Position numbers and translations under genes: made by a program. This document shows, piece by piece, positions 27,178-35,317 of a stretch of 37,177 nt of DNA. Numbering within the stretch: the first letter of the stretch is position 1; every line of letters begins with the position of its first letter. Under the pieces are notes generated by a model. The model ran no database searches and was not told where the DNA came from. It saw only the letters and a program-made list of their open reading frames with translations. Source of the DNA: Nonomuraea deserti (GTDB taxonomy: Bacteria; Actinomycetota; Actinomycetes; Streptosporangiales; Streptosporangiaceae); the NCBI RefSeq assembly GCF_004348685.1, contig NZ_SMKO01000087.1, positions 1-37,177 of the forward strand. The letters are read 5' to 3'.

Positions 27178-28481
27178 CAGCCGTTTTCCCGTCCGCGTGG
27201 CGAATCGTGCGGGTCGTTCCTCGTGCCCGGAGCATCCTCCGTGTCCCTGTCCCTGTCCGCGTCCGCGTCTGGGTCCCTGTCCGCGTCCGCGTCTGGGTCC
27301 CTGTCCGCGTCCGCGTCCGCGTCTGGGTCCGTGTCTGGGTCTGGGTCCGTGTCTGGGTCTGGGTCCGTGTCTGGGTCTGGGTATGCGTCCGCGTCGGTGT
27401 GCGGTGTGCCCGGTGACAGCTGGCGGGGGGAACCGCCGGGCAACTCCCGGGGCAGCACCTCGGCGTGCCACACCTCGATGCGGCTCTCCACCTCGCGCAG
27501 GATCCGCCCGATCTGCTGCCGGCCCGACACCGCCATGGGGTTGCCCGCCGTGGCGTCCATGGCGATGATCTCGCCCTTCCACAGCGACGGGACCTCCTCC
27601 TTACGCGGATGGGCCCGCAGCACGCCGCTCTTGTACGCGGCGATGAGCTGCTCGGCCCTGGCCTGCACCGCTTCCACCTCGTGGTCGCGCTGGATCAGCG
27701 CGCTCTCCCACTCCTGGGTGAGGTGCTCGATGCGGGCCCTGGCCCGCTGCACGCCGGCGTTCGCCTCCTCGACCACGGCCCGCCGCCGCGCCTCGGCCCG
27801 CAGCGCCCTGGCCTCCGCGATCGAGATGAACGGATCCCGCTCCCTCGATCCCACCGCCCGGGCGGCCGCCGCATCGGACCCCGTCGCCCGTGGCACCGGC
27901 ACCCCGCCGGACCCGACCCCGGACACGGCGTCCTGCCGGACTTCGGGGGTGGTGCCCGGACGGTTCTCGGGAGTGGTGTTGGAGGTGATGTCCGGGTGGT
28001 TCTCGGGAGTGGTGTTGGAGCCGGTTTCGGGGGTGGTGTCCGGGCGGTATTCGGGAGTGGTGTTGGAGCCGGTGTCCGGGTGGGTATCGGGGGTTGCGTG
28101 CGAGCCGCTCGCGGGGGCCGGTCCTGGGCCGGGCTCGGGGGTGGTGCCCGGTCCTGGGTCGGGTGGCGCGGGGGCGTGGCCGTTAGGCAACGTGGACGGC
28201 GGCGGCAGCGTGTCGCTCCTGCCCAGTTCCCGCAGGATGACCTCCCGCTCGCCCAGCGCCCGTTCCATCAGCGCCGTACGCGTGGCGGCCAGGCGGCGGT
28301 CGACCTCGGTGATCTGCTCGCGGGCCCGGGCACGGATCTCCGTCACGTACGCGGGCTGGAACTCCGGATCGGTGAACTCGCCTAACGGATGACGGCGGGC
28401 GTCCCGCATCCCTTGCCGGCGCGCCTCCTCGCGCTCGGCCAGCGGATCGCCCCGCTTGAACAGCCGTGACAAGAACGCCAT
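27177..28481 (-). CDS. Repeat-rich coiled-coil protein of unknown function
   Basis: A 434-residue protein starting MAFLSRLFKRGDPLAEREEA, with AGGAGA seven bases upstream. Residues 1-115 are charged and helical. A Pro/Thr-rich segment (about 116-215) holds irregular repeats around NTTPENRPGTTPE. A long helix (about 235-300; ARALRAEARRRAVVEE, VQRARARIEHLTQEW) should form a coiled coil. A compact region WKGEIIAMDATAGNPMAV follows, and the last 60 residues are DPDTDPDPDT and DADADRDPDA repeats. No family is recognised. It is translationally coupled to the VWA-like lipoprotein. The N-terminal SRLFKRG resembles the basic start of the coiled-coil membrane protein at 23463. Confidence 0.75.
   Translation of the reverse strand: MAFLSRLFKRGDPLAEREEARRQGMRDARRHPLGEFTDPEFQPAYVTEIRARAREQITEVDRRLAATRTALMERALGEREVILRELGRSDTLPPPSTLPNGHAPAPPDPGPGTTPEPGPGPAPASGSHATPDTHPDTGSNTTPEYRPDTTPETGSNTTPENHPDITSNTTPENRPGTTPEVRQDAVSGVGSGGVPVPRATGSDAAAARAVGSRERDPFISIAEARALRAEARRRAVVEEANAGVQRARARIEHLTQEWESALIQRDHEVEAVQARAEQLIAAYKSGVLRAHPRKEEVPSLWKGEIIAMDATAGNPMAVSGRQQIGRILREVESRIEVWHAEVLPRELPGGSPRQLSPGTPHTDADAYPDPDTDPDPDTDPDPDTDPDADADADRDPDADADRDPDADADRDRDTEDAPGTRNDPHDSPRGRENG
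27237..27384 (-). repeat. Hexanucleotide-based low-complexity tract (Asp-Pro/Asp-Ala)
   Basis: On the plus strand the tract alternates GTCCCTGTCCGC, GTCCGCGTCT and GGGTCTGGGTCCGTGTCT units, all variations of a six-base period GT-C-G. On the coding strand they give DPDTDP and DADADRDP repeats at the C-terminus of the coiled-coil protein. Near-identical adjacent units suggest ongoing slippage and length variation between strains. Confidence 0.85.
27944..28092 (-). repeat. Minisatellite encoding TTPE repeats
   Basis: Three near-copies of TTCTCGGGAGTGGTGTTGGA (plus strand; one begins TATTC) are spaced by about 36 and 54 bases, interleaved with GGTGTCCGGGTGG and TTTCGGGGGTGGTG variants. On the coding strand they give NTTPENHPD, TTPETGSNTTPE and related text in the linker of the coiled-coil protein. 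Confidence 0.75.
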
Positions 28482-28634
28482 CCGCGTCTCTCCTGGCTCC
28501 GGCCGGACCGGAACCCGGCCCGAGTGTCCCTGAACCCAGACTAAGTGCTCAGTTCCGGGTGATGGCGGCACGGCGCGCATTGTCGCCGAAGCCGCGGCAC
28601 GTGCGGAGGATCGGTGCCGCGGCTCCGGCTCCGG

Positions 28635-29354
28635 TCAGCCCTTGGCGGCTTCGCCGTTGGCCTGCTCCATCGCCTCTTCGGGGGAGGCTTCGAGGTCCTG
28701 CTCGGCGTCGGCGCCCGCCTGGGCGGAGGACTTGTCGAGGCGGACCCAGCTCGTCACGCTCTCCACCGCGAACAGGACGAACAGGTAGGCCGTCAGCACG
28801 GCCAGCACCGGGGTCAGCGCTCCGAAAGCGGCCCCGGCGCCGATGATGAGCAGGCGCACCTCCCATCCGAGCCCCGCGTGGAACACCCAGGCGGGCGGCC
28901 AGATGCTCTGGCGGGTGCGGTAGACGGTGTCGTAGGTGTGGTAGCCCACGACGTACACCAGCACGAACAGCAGCCACCTCGGCGCGTCGGCCACGAGGCC
29001 GATGGCGATCATGGTGAGGAACTCGGTGCCCCGCAGCAGCGGCGGGGTCAGCCAGTCGAAGCGGCCCAGATGGTTGCGCGGCGCGGTGGGCAGCACCAGC
29101 AGCAGCATGATCGCCACGGGCAGGAGCAGGATCGGGCCCGGCACCAGCACGCCGGCGACGATGAGCCCGATGATCGCCAGCAGGGCGACGAGCGTGGCGG
29201 GCACGGGCGGAAGGCCCCTGCCGATCTTGCCGGCCAGCGCGTGGGCGAGCGGGCCGTCGTCGCGGTAGGCGAGCAGGCGGGCGGTCTGGATGCGGCGGCG
29301 TTCCTCGTCGGGGTCCGGCGTGGGGGTGGCCATGGCCTGCGGTTGGGTGATCAT
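28635..29354 (-). CDS. DUF5941-like membrane protein
   Basis: A 239-residue protein with a soluble N-terminus (RRRIQTARLLAYRDDGPLAHALAG), then about five to six hydrophobic segments between residues 50 and 205 (including LVALLAIIGLIVAGVLVPGPILLLP-type text) and an acidic C-terminal tail. The sequence WLTPPLLRGTEFLTMIAIG and GYHTYDTVYRTRQ match my memory of a domain (DUF5941) found beside or fused to actinobacterial CDP-alcohol phosphatidyltransferases. The ATG at 29354 overlaps the transferase stop by four bases, so the two work together. A role in making a polar lipid or exported glycopolymer is inferred from the partner. Confidence 0.7.
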   Translation of the reverse strand: MITQPQAMATPTPDPDEERRRIQTARLLAYRDDGPLAHALAGKIGRGLPPVPATLVALLAIIGLIVAGVLVPGPILLLPVAIMLLLVLPTAPRNHLGRFDWLTPPLLRGTEFLTMIAIGLVADAPRWLLFVLVYVVGYHTYDTVYRTRQSIWPPAWVFHAGLGWEVRLLIIGAGAAFGALTPVLAVLTAYLFVLFAVESVTSWVRLDKSSAQAGADAEQDLEASPEEAMEQANGEAAKG

Positions 29355-30919
29355 ACGAGCGACCTCATGAGGCGTCCGGTGAGGGTGTAGATGGCGGCGA
29401 CGGAGCCCCAGATCACCAGTGTGAGGAAGGTGATCCGGGCGTCGAAGAGGGCGGCGGTGATCGCGATGGCCGCGAACCGCTCGCCGATGGGGAACACGAT
29501 CATCTTGCGTGCCCAGTGGACGGCGCGGTTCTTGCCCGCCTTGCTCCACATCTTGAGCACGCCTCGCACGCCCTGGCTGCGCTCGACCTTCCGCCGCGTC
29601 AGCGCCTCGCGCAGGTCGCGGTCGTCGGGCGCGTCGAGTGCCAGGGTGGGCAGCTTGGCCGGCGGCTTGCGGCGGTTGGAGATGCCGAAGGAGAAGTCGA
29701 GCAGGTGGCGCACCGACTGCAGGCCGAGCGCGGCCAGCGCCAGGATCCAGATGTCCTCGCTGTTGCCGGAGACCACCCAGCCGATGGCCAGGCCGGCGAA
29801 GACCACGTATTCCTTGAACCGGTCGAACGTGGCGTCCAGCCAGGCCCCCAGCACGCCGAACTTGCGGGCGTAGCGGGCCACCTGCCCGTCGACGCAGTCG
29901 AAGACGAACGCGAAGTAGATCAGGATCCCGCCCGCCACCATCCACGGGCGATCGCCCGTGGCGAAGCACGCGGCCGCGGCCACGCCGAGCGCGATAGAGA
30001 TCAGCGTGACCTGGTTGGGCGTCAGCCCGCGCCTGGCCGCCCAGCGGGCGATGAAGCGGGAGTAGGTGGAGACGAAGTAGGTGGTGAAGAAGCCGTCGGC
30101 GCCCTTGACCGCGTTGTTGAGCCTGGAGCGGTCTTCGTCCATGCCGGTCATCTCGGCGCCGGCTTCGTTGACCTCCTCCTGGGTGGTGACCCGGCGGTAG
30201 AACAGGTCGCGGCGGCCGCGGATGCCGACCGACACGCCGTTGCGCACCAGGCCGAACACGATGAGCTGCACCAGGTCGTCGTCATCGCCGAAGCGGTGGG
30301 CGATCTCGGCCAGCTCGCGGCAGGTCTGCGCCAGCACGGGCGCGTTGCGCGCGCTCACGTGCAGCGGGCCGAGCAGCGCCGCGTTGGGCCTGGTGACCGC
30401 GTGGTAGGCGGTGCCCACCGAGACCACGCGCGAGGACTTGCCGATGCGGGCGCGGACGGGCAGGCCTTCGAGACGGTCGTAGCCGATCTCCGGCTCCGCC
30501 TCGGCGATCGGGACGCGCCCTTCCTGGACGGGCTCGTCGTCGCTGTCTTCCTGGCCGTTGTCTTCCTGACCGGTGTCCTCCTGCGCCTCCTCGGTGATCC
30601 CGTAGCGCGGCTCCTTCGCGACGAGCGCCAGCGCACCGCGCTTGGATTTGGTGATCTGGTAGATCAGCTCGTCGTGGACGACGGAGTTGGTCGGGATGAT
30701 GAAGAGGTTTTCCGTTGCTGATGCTGCGACATCGGCCAGGGCTCGCAGGGCGGCGGCCACATCGCCTGACTCGATGGTGGCGGGCCGCGGATCCATGGAG
30801 GTGACCTGGCTGCGTAGTCGTTCGGCCACGGTGGGGTTGCCGGTTAGCGCGGCCAGCCTCAGGCCGGTCGGAGAGGTTTCGGGGCCGGGCGAGGCGCCCA
30901 GCAGGACCACGCGGGTCAT
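29351..30919 (-). CDS. CDP-alcohol phosphatidyltransferase with nucleotidyltransferase-like N-terminus
   Basis: A 522-residue protein. The C-terminal half has the full CDP-OH-P motif D-x2-DG-x2-AR-x8-G-x3-D-x3-D (DCVDGQVARY, then GAWLDATFD) with about six membrane segments; it transfers a phospho-group from a CDP-alcohol to an acceptor alcohol. The first 300 residues start TRVVLLGASPGPETSPTGLRLAAL and contain LFIIPTNSVVHDELIYQI and ALALVAKEPRYGI, reminiscent of a sugar-nucleotidyltransferase fold but without a clear GxGxR loop. An acidic insert (QEDTGQEDNGQEDSDDEP) interrupts it. This layout recalls bifunctional inositol-phosphate cytidylyltransferase/DIPP synthases. AAGGGAG precedes the ATG at 30919. 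Confidence 0.8.
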   Translation of the reverse strand: MTRVVLLGASPGPETSPTGLRLAALTGNPTVAERLRSQVTSMDPRPATIESGDVAAALRALADVAASATENLFIIPTNSVVHDELIYQITKSKRGALALVAKEPRYGITEEAQEDTGQEDNGQEDSDDEPVQEGRVPIAEAEPEIGYDRLEGLPVRARIGKSSRVVSVGTAYHAVTRPNAALLGPLHVSARNAPVLAQTCRELAEIAHRFGDDDDLVQLIVFGLVRNGVSVGIRGRRDLFYRRVTTQEEVNEAGAEMTGMDEDRSRLNNAVKGADGFFTTYFVSTYSRFIARWAARRGLTPNQVTLISIALGVAAAACFATGDRPWMVAGGILIYFAFVFDCVDGQVARYARKFGVLGAWLDATFDRFKEYVVFAGLAIGWVVSGNSEDIWILALAALGLQSVRHLLDFSFGISNRRKPPAKLPTLALDAPDDRDLREALTRRKVERSQGVRGVLKMWSKAGKNRAVHWARKMIVFPIGERFAAIAITAALFDARITFLTLVIWGSVAAIYTLTGRLMRSLV

Positions 30920-31057
30920 GTCTCCCTTTCGAGGCGGTTGCGGGGGGTTGAACAACGGGTGATGCGGGGACAGGCGTCAAAGTCTAGTGAGGGTTACGCA
31001 AAGTCGCGTCAACAGAGCATGCCCGTAACGTCCGCCCGTCGGTACCGAGAGTGGCCG

Positions 31058-31063
31058 TAAGAT
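31058..31063 (+). promoter_or_regulatory. -10 box of recO (leaderless start)
   Basis: TAAGAT ends six bases before the GTG start of recO, and no Shine-Dalgarno precedes that codon, indicating a leaderless message. No good -35 is visible. Confidence 0.5.
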
Positions 31064-31069
31064 GTCCGA

Positions 31070-31804
31070 GTGAGTCTCTACCGTGACGAAGGCGTGGTCC
31101 TGCGTACACAGAAACTCGGTGAGGCCGACCGCATCGTCACCATTCTGGCCAAGCGCACCGGCAAAATCCGCGCGGTGGCCAAGGGCGTGCGCCGCACGAC
31201 GTCGCGTTTCGGGGCGAGGCTCGAGCCGTTCACCCACGTCGACCTGCAGCTGCACACCGGGCGCACCCTCGACGTCGTCACCCAGGCGGAGACGCTGAGG
31301 CCCTATGGAGAGGCGCTGGCCGCCGACTATCCGCGCTACACCGCGGGCACCGCGATGCTGGAGACCGCCGACCGGCTGACGCACGGGGAGAAGGAGCCGG
31401 CGCTGCGGCAGTTCCTGCTCCTGGTGGGCGGGCTGCGCACGCTCGCCGACCGGGATCACGAGGCCAGATTGGTGCTGGACGCCTATTTCCTGCGCTCCCT
31501 GGCCGTGGCCGGCTACGCCCCCGTGCTCGACGCGTGCGCGAAGTGCCGGGCCCCGGCGATCAGGGCGTTCGCCATCGTCGCCGGTGGCGTGGTGTGCGGG
31601 GCGTGCAAGCCGTCCGGGTCCGTCGTGCCCGCCGGAGAGACGATCGGGCTCATGGCCGCGCTGCTGCGCGGCGACTGGGCCCTGGCCGACGCCTCCGAGT
31701 CGCGTCATCGCGGCGAATGCAGCGGCCTCGTCGCCGCCTATCTGCAGTGGCACCTCGAACACGGCATACGCTCTCTCCGACACGTCGAAAGGGAGCCCGC
31801 GTGA
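31070..31804 (+). CDS. recO: DNA repair protein RecO
   Basis: A 244-residue RecO, the RecF-pathway mediator that loads RecA on SSB-coated DNA and anneals strands. The N-terminal OB fold reads YRDEGVVLRTQKLGEADRIVTI and AVAKGVRRTTSRFGARLEPF. The C-terminal region contains the zinc-finger-like CAKCRAP and VCGACKP pair. The GTG at 31070 starts the protein right after a -10 box. The gene order recO-uppS is conserved in actinobacteria and supports the call; the recO stop overlaps the uppS start (GTGA). Confidence 0.95.
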   Translation: MSLYRDEGVVLRTQKLGEADRIVTILAKRTGKIRAVAKGVRRTTSRFGARLEPFTHVDLQLHTGRTLDVVTQAETLRPYGEALAADYPRYTAGTAMLETADRLTHGEKEPALRQFLLLVGGLRTLADRDHEARLVLDAYFLRSLAVAGYAPVLDACAKCRAPAIRAFAIVAGGVVCGACKPSGSVVPAGETIGLMAALLRGDWALADASESRHRGECSGLVAAYLQWHLEHGIRSLRHVEREPA

Positions 31805-32574
31805 ACGTCCGACCCCCGTCCCCGCATCCGTCAGGCGCGACACCGCCGCCGATCCCGCGCGAGCTGGTGCCCCGGCACGTCGCGATCGTCATGGACGGAA
31901 ACGGCCGCTGGGCCAAGGCGCGGGGGTTGCCGCGCACCGAGGGGCACAAAGCAGGCGAGTCCTCGCTGTTCGACGTCATCGAGGGGGCTCTCGAGCTGGG
32001 CATCCCCTATCTGAGCGCGTACGCGTTCTCGACGGAGAACTGGAAGCGCTCGCCCGACGAGGTGCGTTTCCTCATGGGCTTCAACCGCGACGTCATCCGG
32101 CGGCGCCGCGACGAGCTCAACGCCATGGGCGTGCGCGTGCGCTGGGCCGGCCGGCCCGGGCGGCTGTGGAAGAGCGTCATCTCCGAGCTGCAGACGGCTG
32201 AGGAGATGACCGTCGCCAACCGCACGCTGACGCTGCAGTTCTGCGTCAACTACGGCGGGCAGGCCGAGATCGTCGACGCGGCGGTCCGGATGGCCGAGGA
32301 CATCGCGGCCGGGCGGGTGAGGCCGTCCAGGGTCAACGAGAAGGTGTTCGCCCGCTATCTCGACGAGCCGGAGATCCCCGAGGTCGACCTGTTCGTACGG
32401 TCGTCGGGCGAGCAGCGGTTCTCCAATTTCCTGCTGTGGCAGTCGGCCTACGCCGAGATGGTGTTCCTCGACCGGCTCTGGCCCGACTTCGACCGCAGGG
32501 ATTTGTGGGAGGCGTGCGAGACCTACGCCAAGCGCGACCGCCGCTACGGCGGGGCGATGCCCAACCAGGTCTAG
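31801..32574 (+). CDS. uppS: Isoprenyl transferase (undecaprenyl/decaprenyl diphosphate synthase, cis type)
   Basis: A 257-residue cis-prenyltransferase that elongates prenyl diphosphates with IPP to make the lipid carrier for peptidoglycan and other wall polymers. Motifs are HVAIVMDGNGRWAKARG with the catalytic Asp, STENWKRSPDEV, and the C-terminal DLFVRSSGEQRFSNFLLWQS with AYAEMVF; the usual RTSGE is RSSGE here. The GTG at 31801 overlaps the recO stop. Actinobacteria commonly carry two such enzymes; whether this one makes the C50 or C55 product is not visible. Confidence 0.95.
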   Translation: MNVRPPSPHPSGATPPPIPRELVPRHVAIVMDGNGRWAKARGLPRTEGHKAGESSLFDVIEGALELGIPYLSAYAFSTENWKRSPDEVRFLMGFNRDVIRRRRDELNAMGVRVRWAGRPGRLWKSVISELQTAEEMTVANRTLTLQFCVNYGGQAEIVDAAVRMAEDIAAGRVRPSRVNEKVFARYLDEPEIPEVDLFVRSSGEQRFSNFLLWQSAYAEMVFLDRLWPDFDRRDLWEACETYAKRDRRYGGAMPNQV

Positions 32575-32578
32575 CGGC

Positions 32579-33127
32579 TCAGGCGCGGCGGCGGGCGCGA
32601 TAGGCGGCGACGTGCATGCGGTTGCCGCACGTGCGGCTGTCGCAGTAGACGCGCGAGCGGTTGCGTGATTCGTCCACGAACACCCGGTCGCAGTCGGGCG
32701 CCGCGCACGTGCGCAGTCGTTCGGCCTCGCCCTCGACCAGCAGGTGGGCCAGCGCCACCCCGCAGTCGGCCGCCACGTGCTCCGCCAGCGCCGCGTCGGC
32801 GGCGAAATAGTGCACGTGCAGCGGGTGCCCGTCGTGCTCCGTGAGCCTGGGCGTGATGCGCGTCTCCGACAGCAGCGCGTTCAACGTGCGGACCGCGGTC
32901 GGCTGGTCGGTGGCGGTGAAGACGCGGTGGAACGCCTCCCGCACCATCCGCACCTGGCCCAGGTCGCGGGCCGTGAGCCGGCTCACGCCGCTGATCTGGC
33001 GGGACTCCACGAACGCCTGCAGTTCGGCCAGGCCGGCCAGGCCCTCGTCGCCGCCGGTGGAGGGCGAGGTGTTGACCAGCTCGACGACGGTGGCCAGCGA
33101 ATGCACCATGTCATGGCCAAACGGCAT
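32579..33127 (-). CDS. CGNR zinc-finger (ABATE-domain) regulator
   Basis: A 182-residue protein with an N-terminal ABATE-like helical domain (HSLATVVELVNTSP, then LTARDLGQVRMVREAFHRVF) and a C-terminal CGNR zinc finger: CAAPDCDRVFVDES, then RVYCDSRTCGNRMHVAAYRARRR. The four cysteines and Gly-Asn-Arg define the family. Such proteins are thought to be stress-responsive DNA-binding regulators. It is divergent from the EamA transporter gene with 71 bases between the starts, so it may control that gene. It converges on uppS with only four bases between the stops. Confidence 0.88.
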   Translation of the reverse strand: MPFGHDMVHSLATVVELVNTSPSTGGDEGLAGLAELQAFVESRQISGVSRLTARDLGQVRMVREAFHRVFTATDQPTAVRTLNALLSETRITPRLTEHDGHPLHVHYFAADAALAEHVAADCGVALAHLLVEGEAERLRTCAAPDCDRVFVDESRNRSRVYCDSRTCGNRMHVAAYRARRRA

Positions 33128-33198
33128 GTTGACTCCTGTACGCGCCGGGTTCTAGCGTTGTCGCAGCGTATCTCTTGCATGGGGTTCCGGGGGTTTCC

Positions 33199-34116
33199 GT
33201 GAGTGCACATCGGCGTATCGTCATGGTCGCGATCGCCGGAGCGCTCATCATCTCCACCTCTGGTCCCATGGTCCGCATGGCGGACGTGTCACCCGCGACC
33301 TCCGCTTTCTTCCGCTGCGCGTACGCCGTGCCGCCGATGCTCGTGCTGGCCTGGCTGGAGCGGCGCAGGTTGGGGCCGCTGCCGCGCAGGGCCCTCCTGC
33401 TGGCCTGGTCGGCGGGCGCGGTGTTCGCGCTCGACCTGCTGTTCTGGCACCACGCGATCGAGTACGTGGGCGCGGGGCTGGCGACCGTGCTGGGAAATCT
33501 GCAGGTGTTCATCGTGGCGTTCGCCGCCTGGGCGGTGTTCGGGGAGCGGCCGTCAACGCGGCTGATGGTCGGGACGCCGGTGGTGTTCGGCGGCGTGGTG
33601 CTGATCTCCGGGGTGTTCGACAGCGCGGCCTACGGCAGCGACCCGATGATGGGGGTGCTCGCGGGGGTGGCCACGTCGCTGTCGTACGCGGTGTTCCTGC
33701 TGCTGATGAAGGCGGGGCCGGATCGTGGCGCGGGCCCGCTGGCGCACGCGACCGTGGTGACCGCGGCGACCATCGCGCTGCTCAGCCCGGTGTTCGGGGG
33801 CGCCGACTTCACACCGAACTGGCCCGCGCACGGATGGCTGCTGCTGCTCGCGCTCGGGCCGCAGGTGCTCGGATGGTCGCTGATCACGTTTTCGCTGCCG
33901 CGCCAGCCCGCCGCGCTCACGGCGCTGCTGCTGCTGATCCAGCCCATGACGACCGTGGGCATCTCCGCGCTGGCGCTGGGGGAACGCCCGTCGGTGTTGC
34001 AGCTCACGGGCTGCGCGGTGATCGTGCTCGGGGTGCTCTACGGCTCCCGGCGCGCTCAGCCCGTCCTGATCGAGGTGGAGCAGGACGAGCAGGTGCCGAA
34101 GACCTCGACCGTGTGA
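33199..34116 (+). CDS. EamA/DMT family transporter
   Basis: A 305-residue membrane protein with ten hydrophobic segments in two EamA repeats. The first repeat shows ISTSGPMVRMADVSPATSAFFR and LFWHHAIEYVGAGLATVLGNLQVF; the second ends with LLIQPMTTVGISALALGERPSVLQL. These are drug/metabolite transporter features; the substrate is unknown. The GTG at 33199 is chosen because GGGGG lies six bases upstream; an in-frame TTG at 33175 is weaker. Its last 61 bases overlap the 3' end of the zur gene on the other strand. Confidence 0.88.
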   Translation: MSAHRRIVMVAIAGALIISTSGPMVRMADVSPATSAFFRCAYAVPPMLVLAWLERRRLGPLPRRALLLAWSAGAVFALDLLFWHHAIEYVGAGLATVLGNLQVFIVAFAAWAVFGERPSTRLMVGTPVVFGGVVLISGVFDSAAYGSDPMMGVLAGVATSLSYAVFLLLMKAGPDRGAGPLAHATVVTAATIALLSPVFGGADFTPNWPAHGWLLLLALGPQVLGWSLITFSLPRQPAALTALLLLIQPMTTVGISALALGERPSVLQLTGCAVIVLGVLYGSRRAQPVLIEVEQDEQVPKTSTV

Positions 34117-34445
34117 GTGATGTCGGTGAAGCCGTGCTCGGTGCCGACCATCTCGGCCCAGCGCTCGACCGCGGGGCCGGCGACCTCCACGGTGCGGCCG
34201 CAGCGGCGGCACACCAGGTGGTGGTGATGGGTGTCGCTCGCGCAGGCGCGGTAGACCGACTCGCCGTCGTCGGTGCGCAGCACGTCGACCTGGCCGCCGT
34301 CGGCCAGCGCCTGCAGCGCGCGGTAGACCGTGGTCAGGCCGATTTTGGCGCCGTGGAGGCGCATCTCGGCATAGACGTCCTGCGCGCTGCGGAAACCCTC
34401 GCTCTTGCGGAGGGTGTTGTGGACGGCGTCGCGTCTCGTCGTCAT
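34056..34445 (-). CDS. zur: Zinc uptake regulator, Fur family
   Basis: A 129-residue Fur-family repressor. The winged helix includes RSAQDVYAEMRLHGAKIGLTTVYRALQAL in full family form, and the metal region is HHHHLVCRRCGRTVEV with a second Cys pair in GTCSSCSTS, giving a structural Cys4 zinc site. Location at the end of the znuACB operon (ATGA overlap with znuB) identifies it as Zur rather than Fur. It should bind the site at 37094-37108 when zinc is replete, closing an autoregulatory loop. The 3' end overlaps the convergent transporter gene. Confidence 0.93.
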   Translation of the reverse strand: MTTRRDAVHNTLRKSEGFRSAQDVYAEMRLHGAKIGLTTVYRALQALADGGQVDVLRTDDGESVYRACASDTHHHHLVCRRCGRTVEVAGPAVERWAEMVGTEHGFTDITHTVEVFGTCSSCSTSIRTG

Positions 34446-35317
34446 GCGACCTCCTCGACGCGCAGCTTTGGTCGCTCGCTCAATGATGACTCCTGGGTCC
34501 GGCCTCGCCGTACGAATCTACCGACACCGAGGGCCAGGACGAAGCCGGCGAGCGCAAGAAGCACGATCGCGGCTCCCGGAGGGACCTTGGCGGAGTAGGT
34601 GGAGGCGAGCAGGCCGCCCACGGAGGCGAGCACCCCGAACAGCATGGCCAGCAGCATCGTCGTGCGGAAGCCCCGCGTCAGCTGCTGGCTGGTGGCCACC
34701 GGGATCACCATCAGCGCGCTGACCAGCAGCAGGCCGACCACGCGCATGGCGATGACGACGGTGAGCGCCGCCGTGACGGCGATCAGCAGGCTGAGGAAGC
34801 GAACGGGGAGCCCGCTGGCCCTGGCCATCTCCTCGTCCTGGCAGAGCACGAACAGCTCCCTGCCGAAGATCACCACGACCGCGATCACGGCGGCGGCCAG
34901 CGCGGCGATGATCCAGATGTCCTCGGGCGTGACGCTGGCGATGGCGCCGAACAGGTAGGAGTTGAGCTTGGTGGTGCTGCCGCCCGGCGCGATGCCCATG
35001 AGCATGACGCCGCCCGCGATCCCGCCGTAGAACAGCAGCGCCAGCGCCACGTCGCCGTTGGTGCGGCCGCGCGCCCTGACCAGCTCGATGGCCACGGCGC
35101 CGAGCACGGACACGATCACGGCCGTCAGCACGGGAGCGGTGCCGGTCAGGAACCCCAGCGCCACGCCGGTCAGCGCCACGTGGCCGATGCCGTCGCCGAG
35201 CAGCGACAGCCTGCGCTGCACGATGAACGTGCCGACCGCGGGCGCGCAGAGCCCCACCAGCAGCGCCGCGATCAGCGCGAGCTGGAAGAGCTCCTCTTGA
35301 AGCAGCTCAATGATCAT
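34442..35317 (-). CDS. znuB: Zinc ABC transporter permease
   Basis: A 291-residue ABC-3 family permease with about eight membrane segments. It has family features LLGDGIGHVALTGVALG near residue 43 and VVGLLLVSALMVIPVATSQQL near residue 205. It forms the channel for zinc delivered by ZnuA, powered by ZnuC. The ATG at 35317 overlaps the znuC stop, and its own stop overlaps zur, so the genes are translationally coupled. Manganese ABC permeases share this fold, but Zur and the Zur box favour zinc. Confidence 0.93.
   Translation of the reverse strand: MIIELLQEELFQLALIAALLVGLCAPAVGTFIVQRRLSLLGDGIGHVALTGVALGFLTGTAPVLTAVIVSVLGAVAIELVRARGRTNGDVALALLFYGGIAGGVMLMGIAPGGSTTKLNSYLFGAIASVTPEDIWIIAALAAAVIAVVVIFGRELFVLCQDEEMARASGLPVRFLSLLIAVTAALTVVIAMRVVGLLLVSALMVIPVATSQQLTRGFRTTMLLAMLFGVLASVGGLLASTYSAKVPPGAAIVLLALAGFVLALGVGRFVRRGRTQESSLSERPKLRVEEVA

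Noticed and set aside
27237..27384. Long plus-strand ORF of Gly/Ser/Val repeats
   Set aside because: It is the antisense of the Asp-rich tail; the minus-strand gene has a good ribosome binding site, protein-like sequence outside the repeat and a coupled neighbour.
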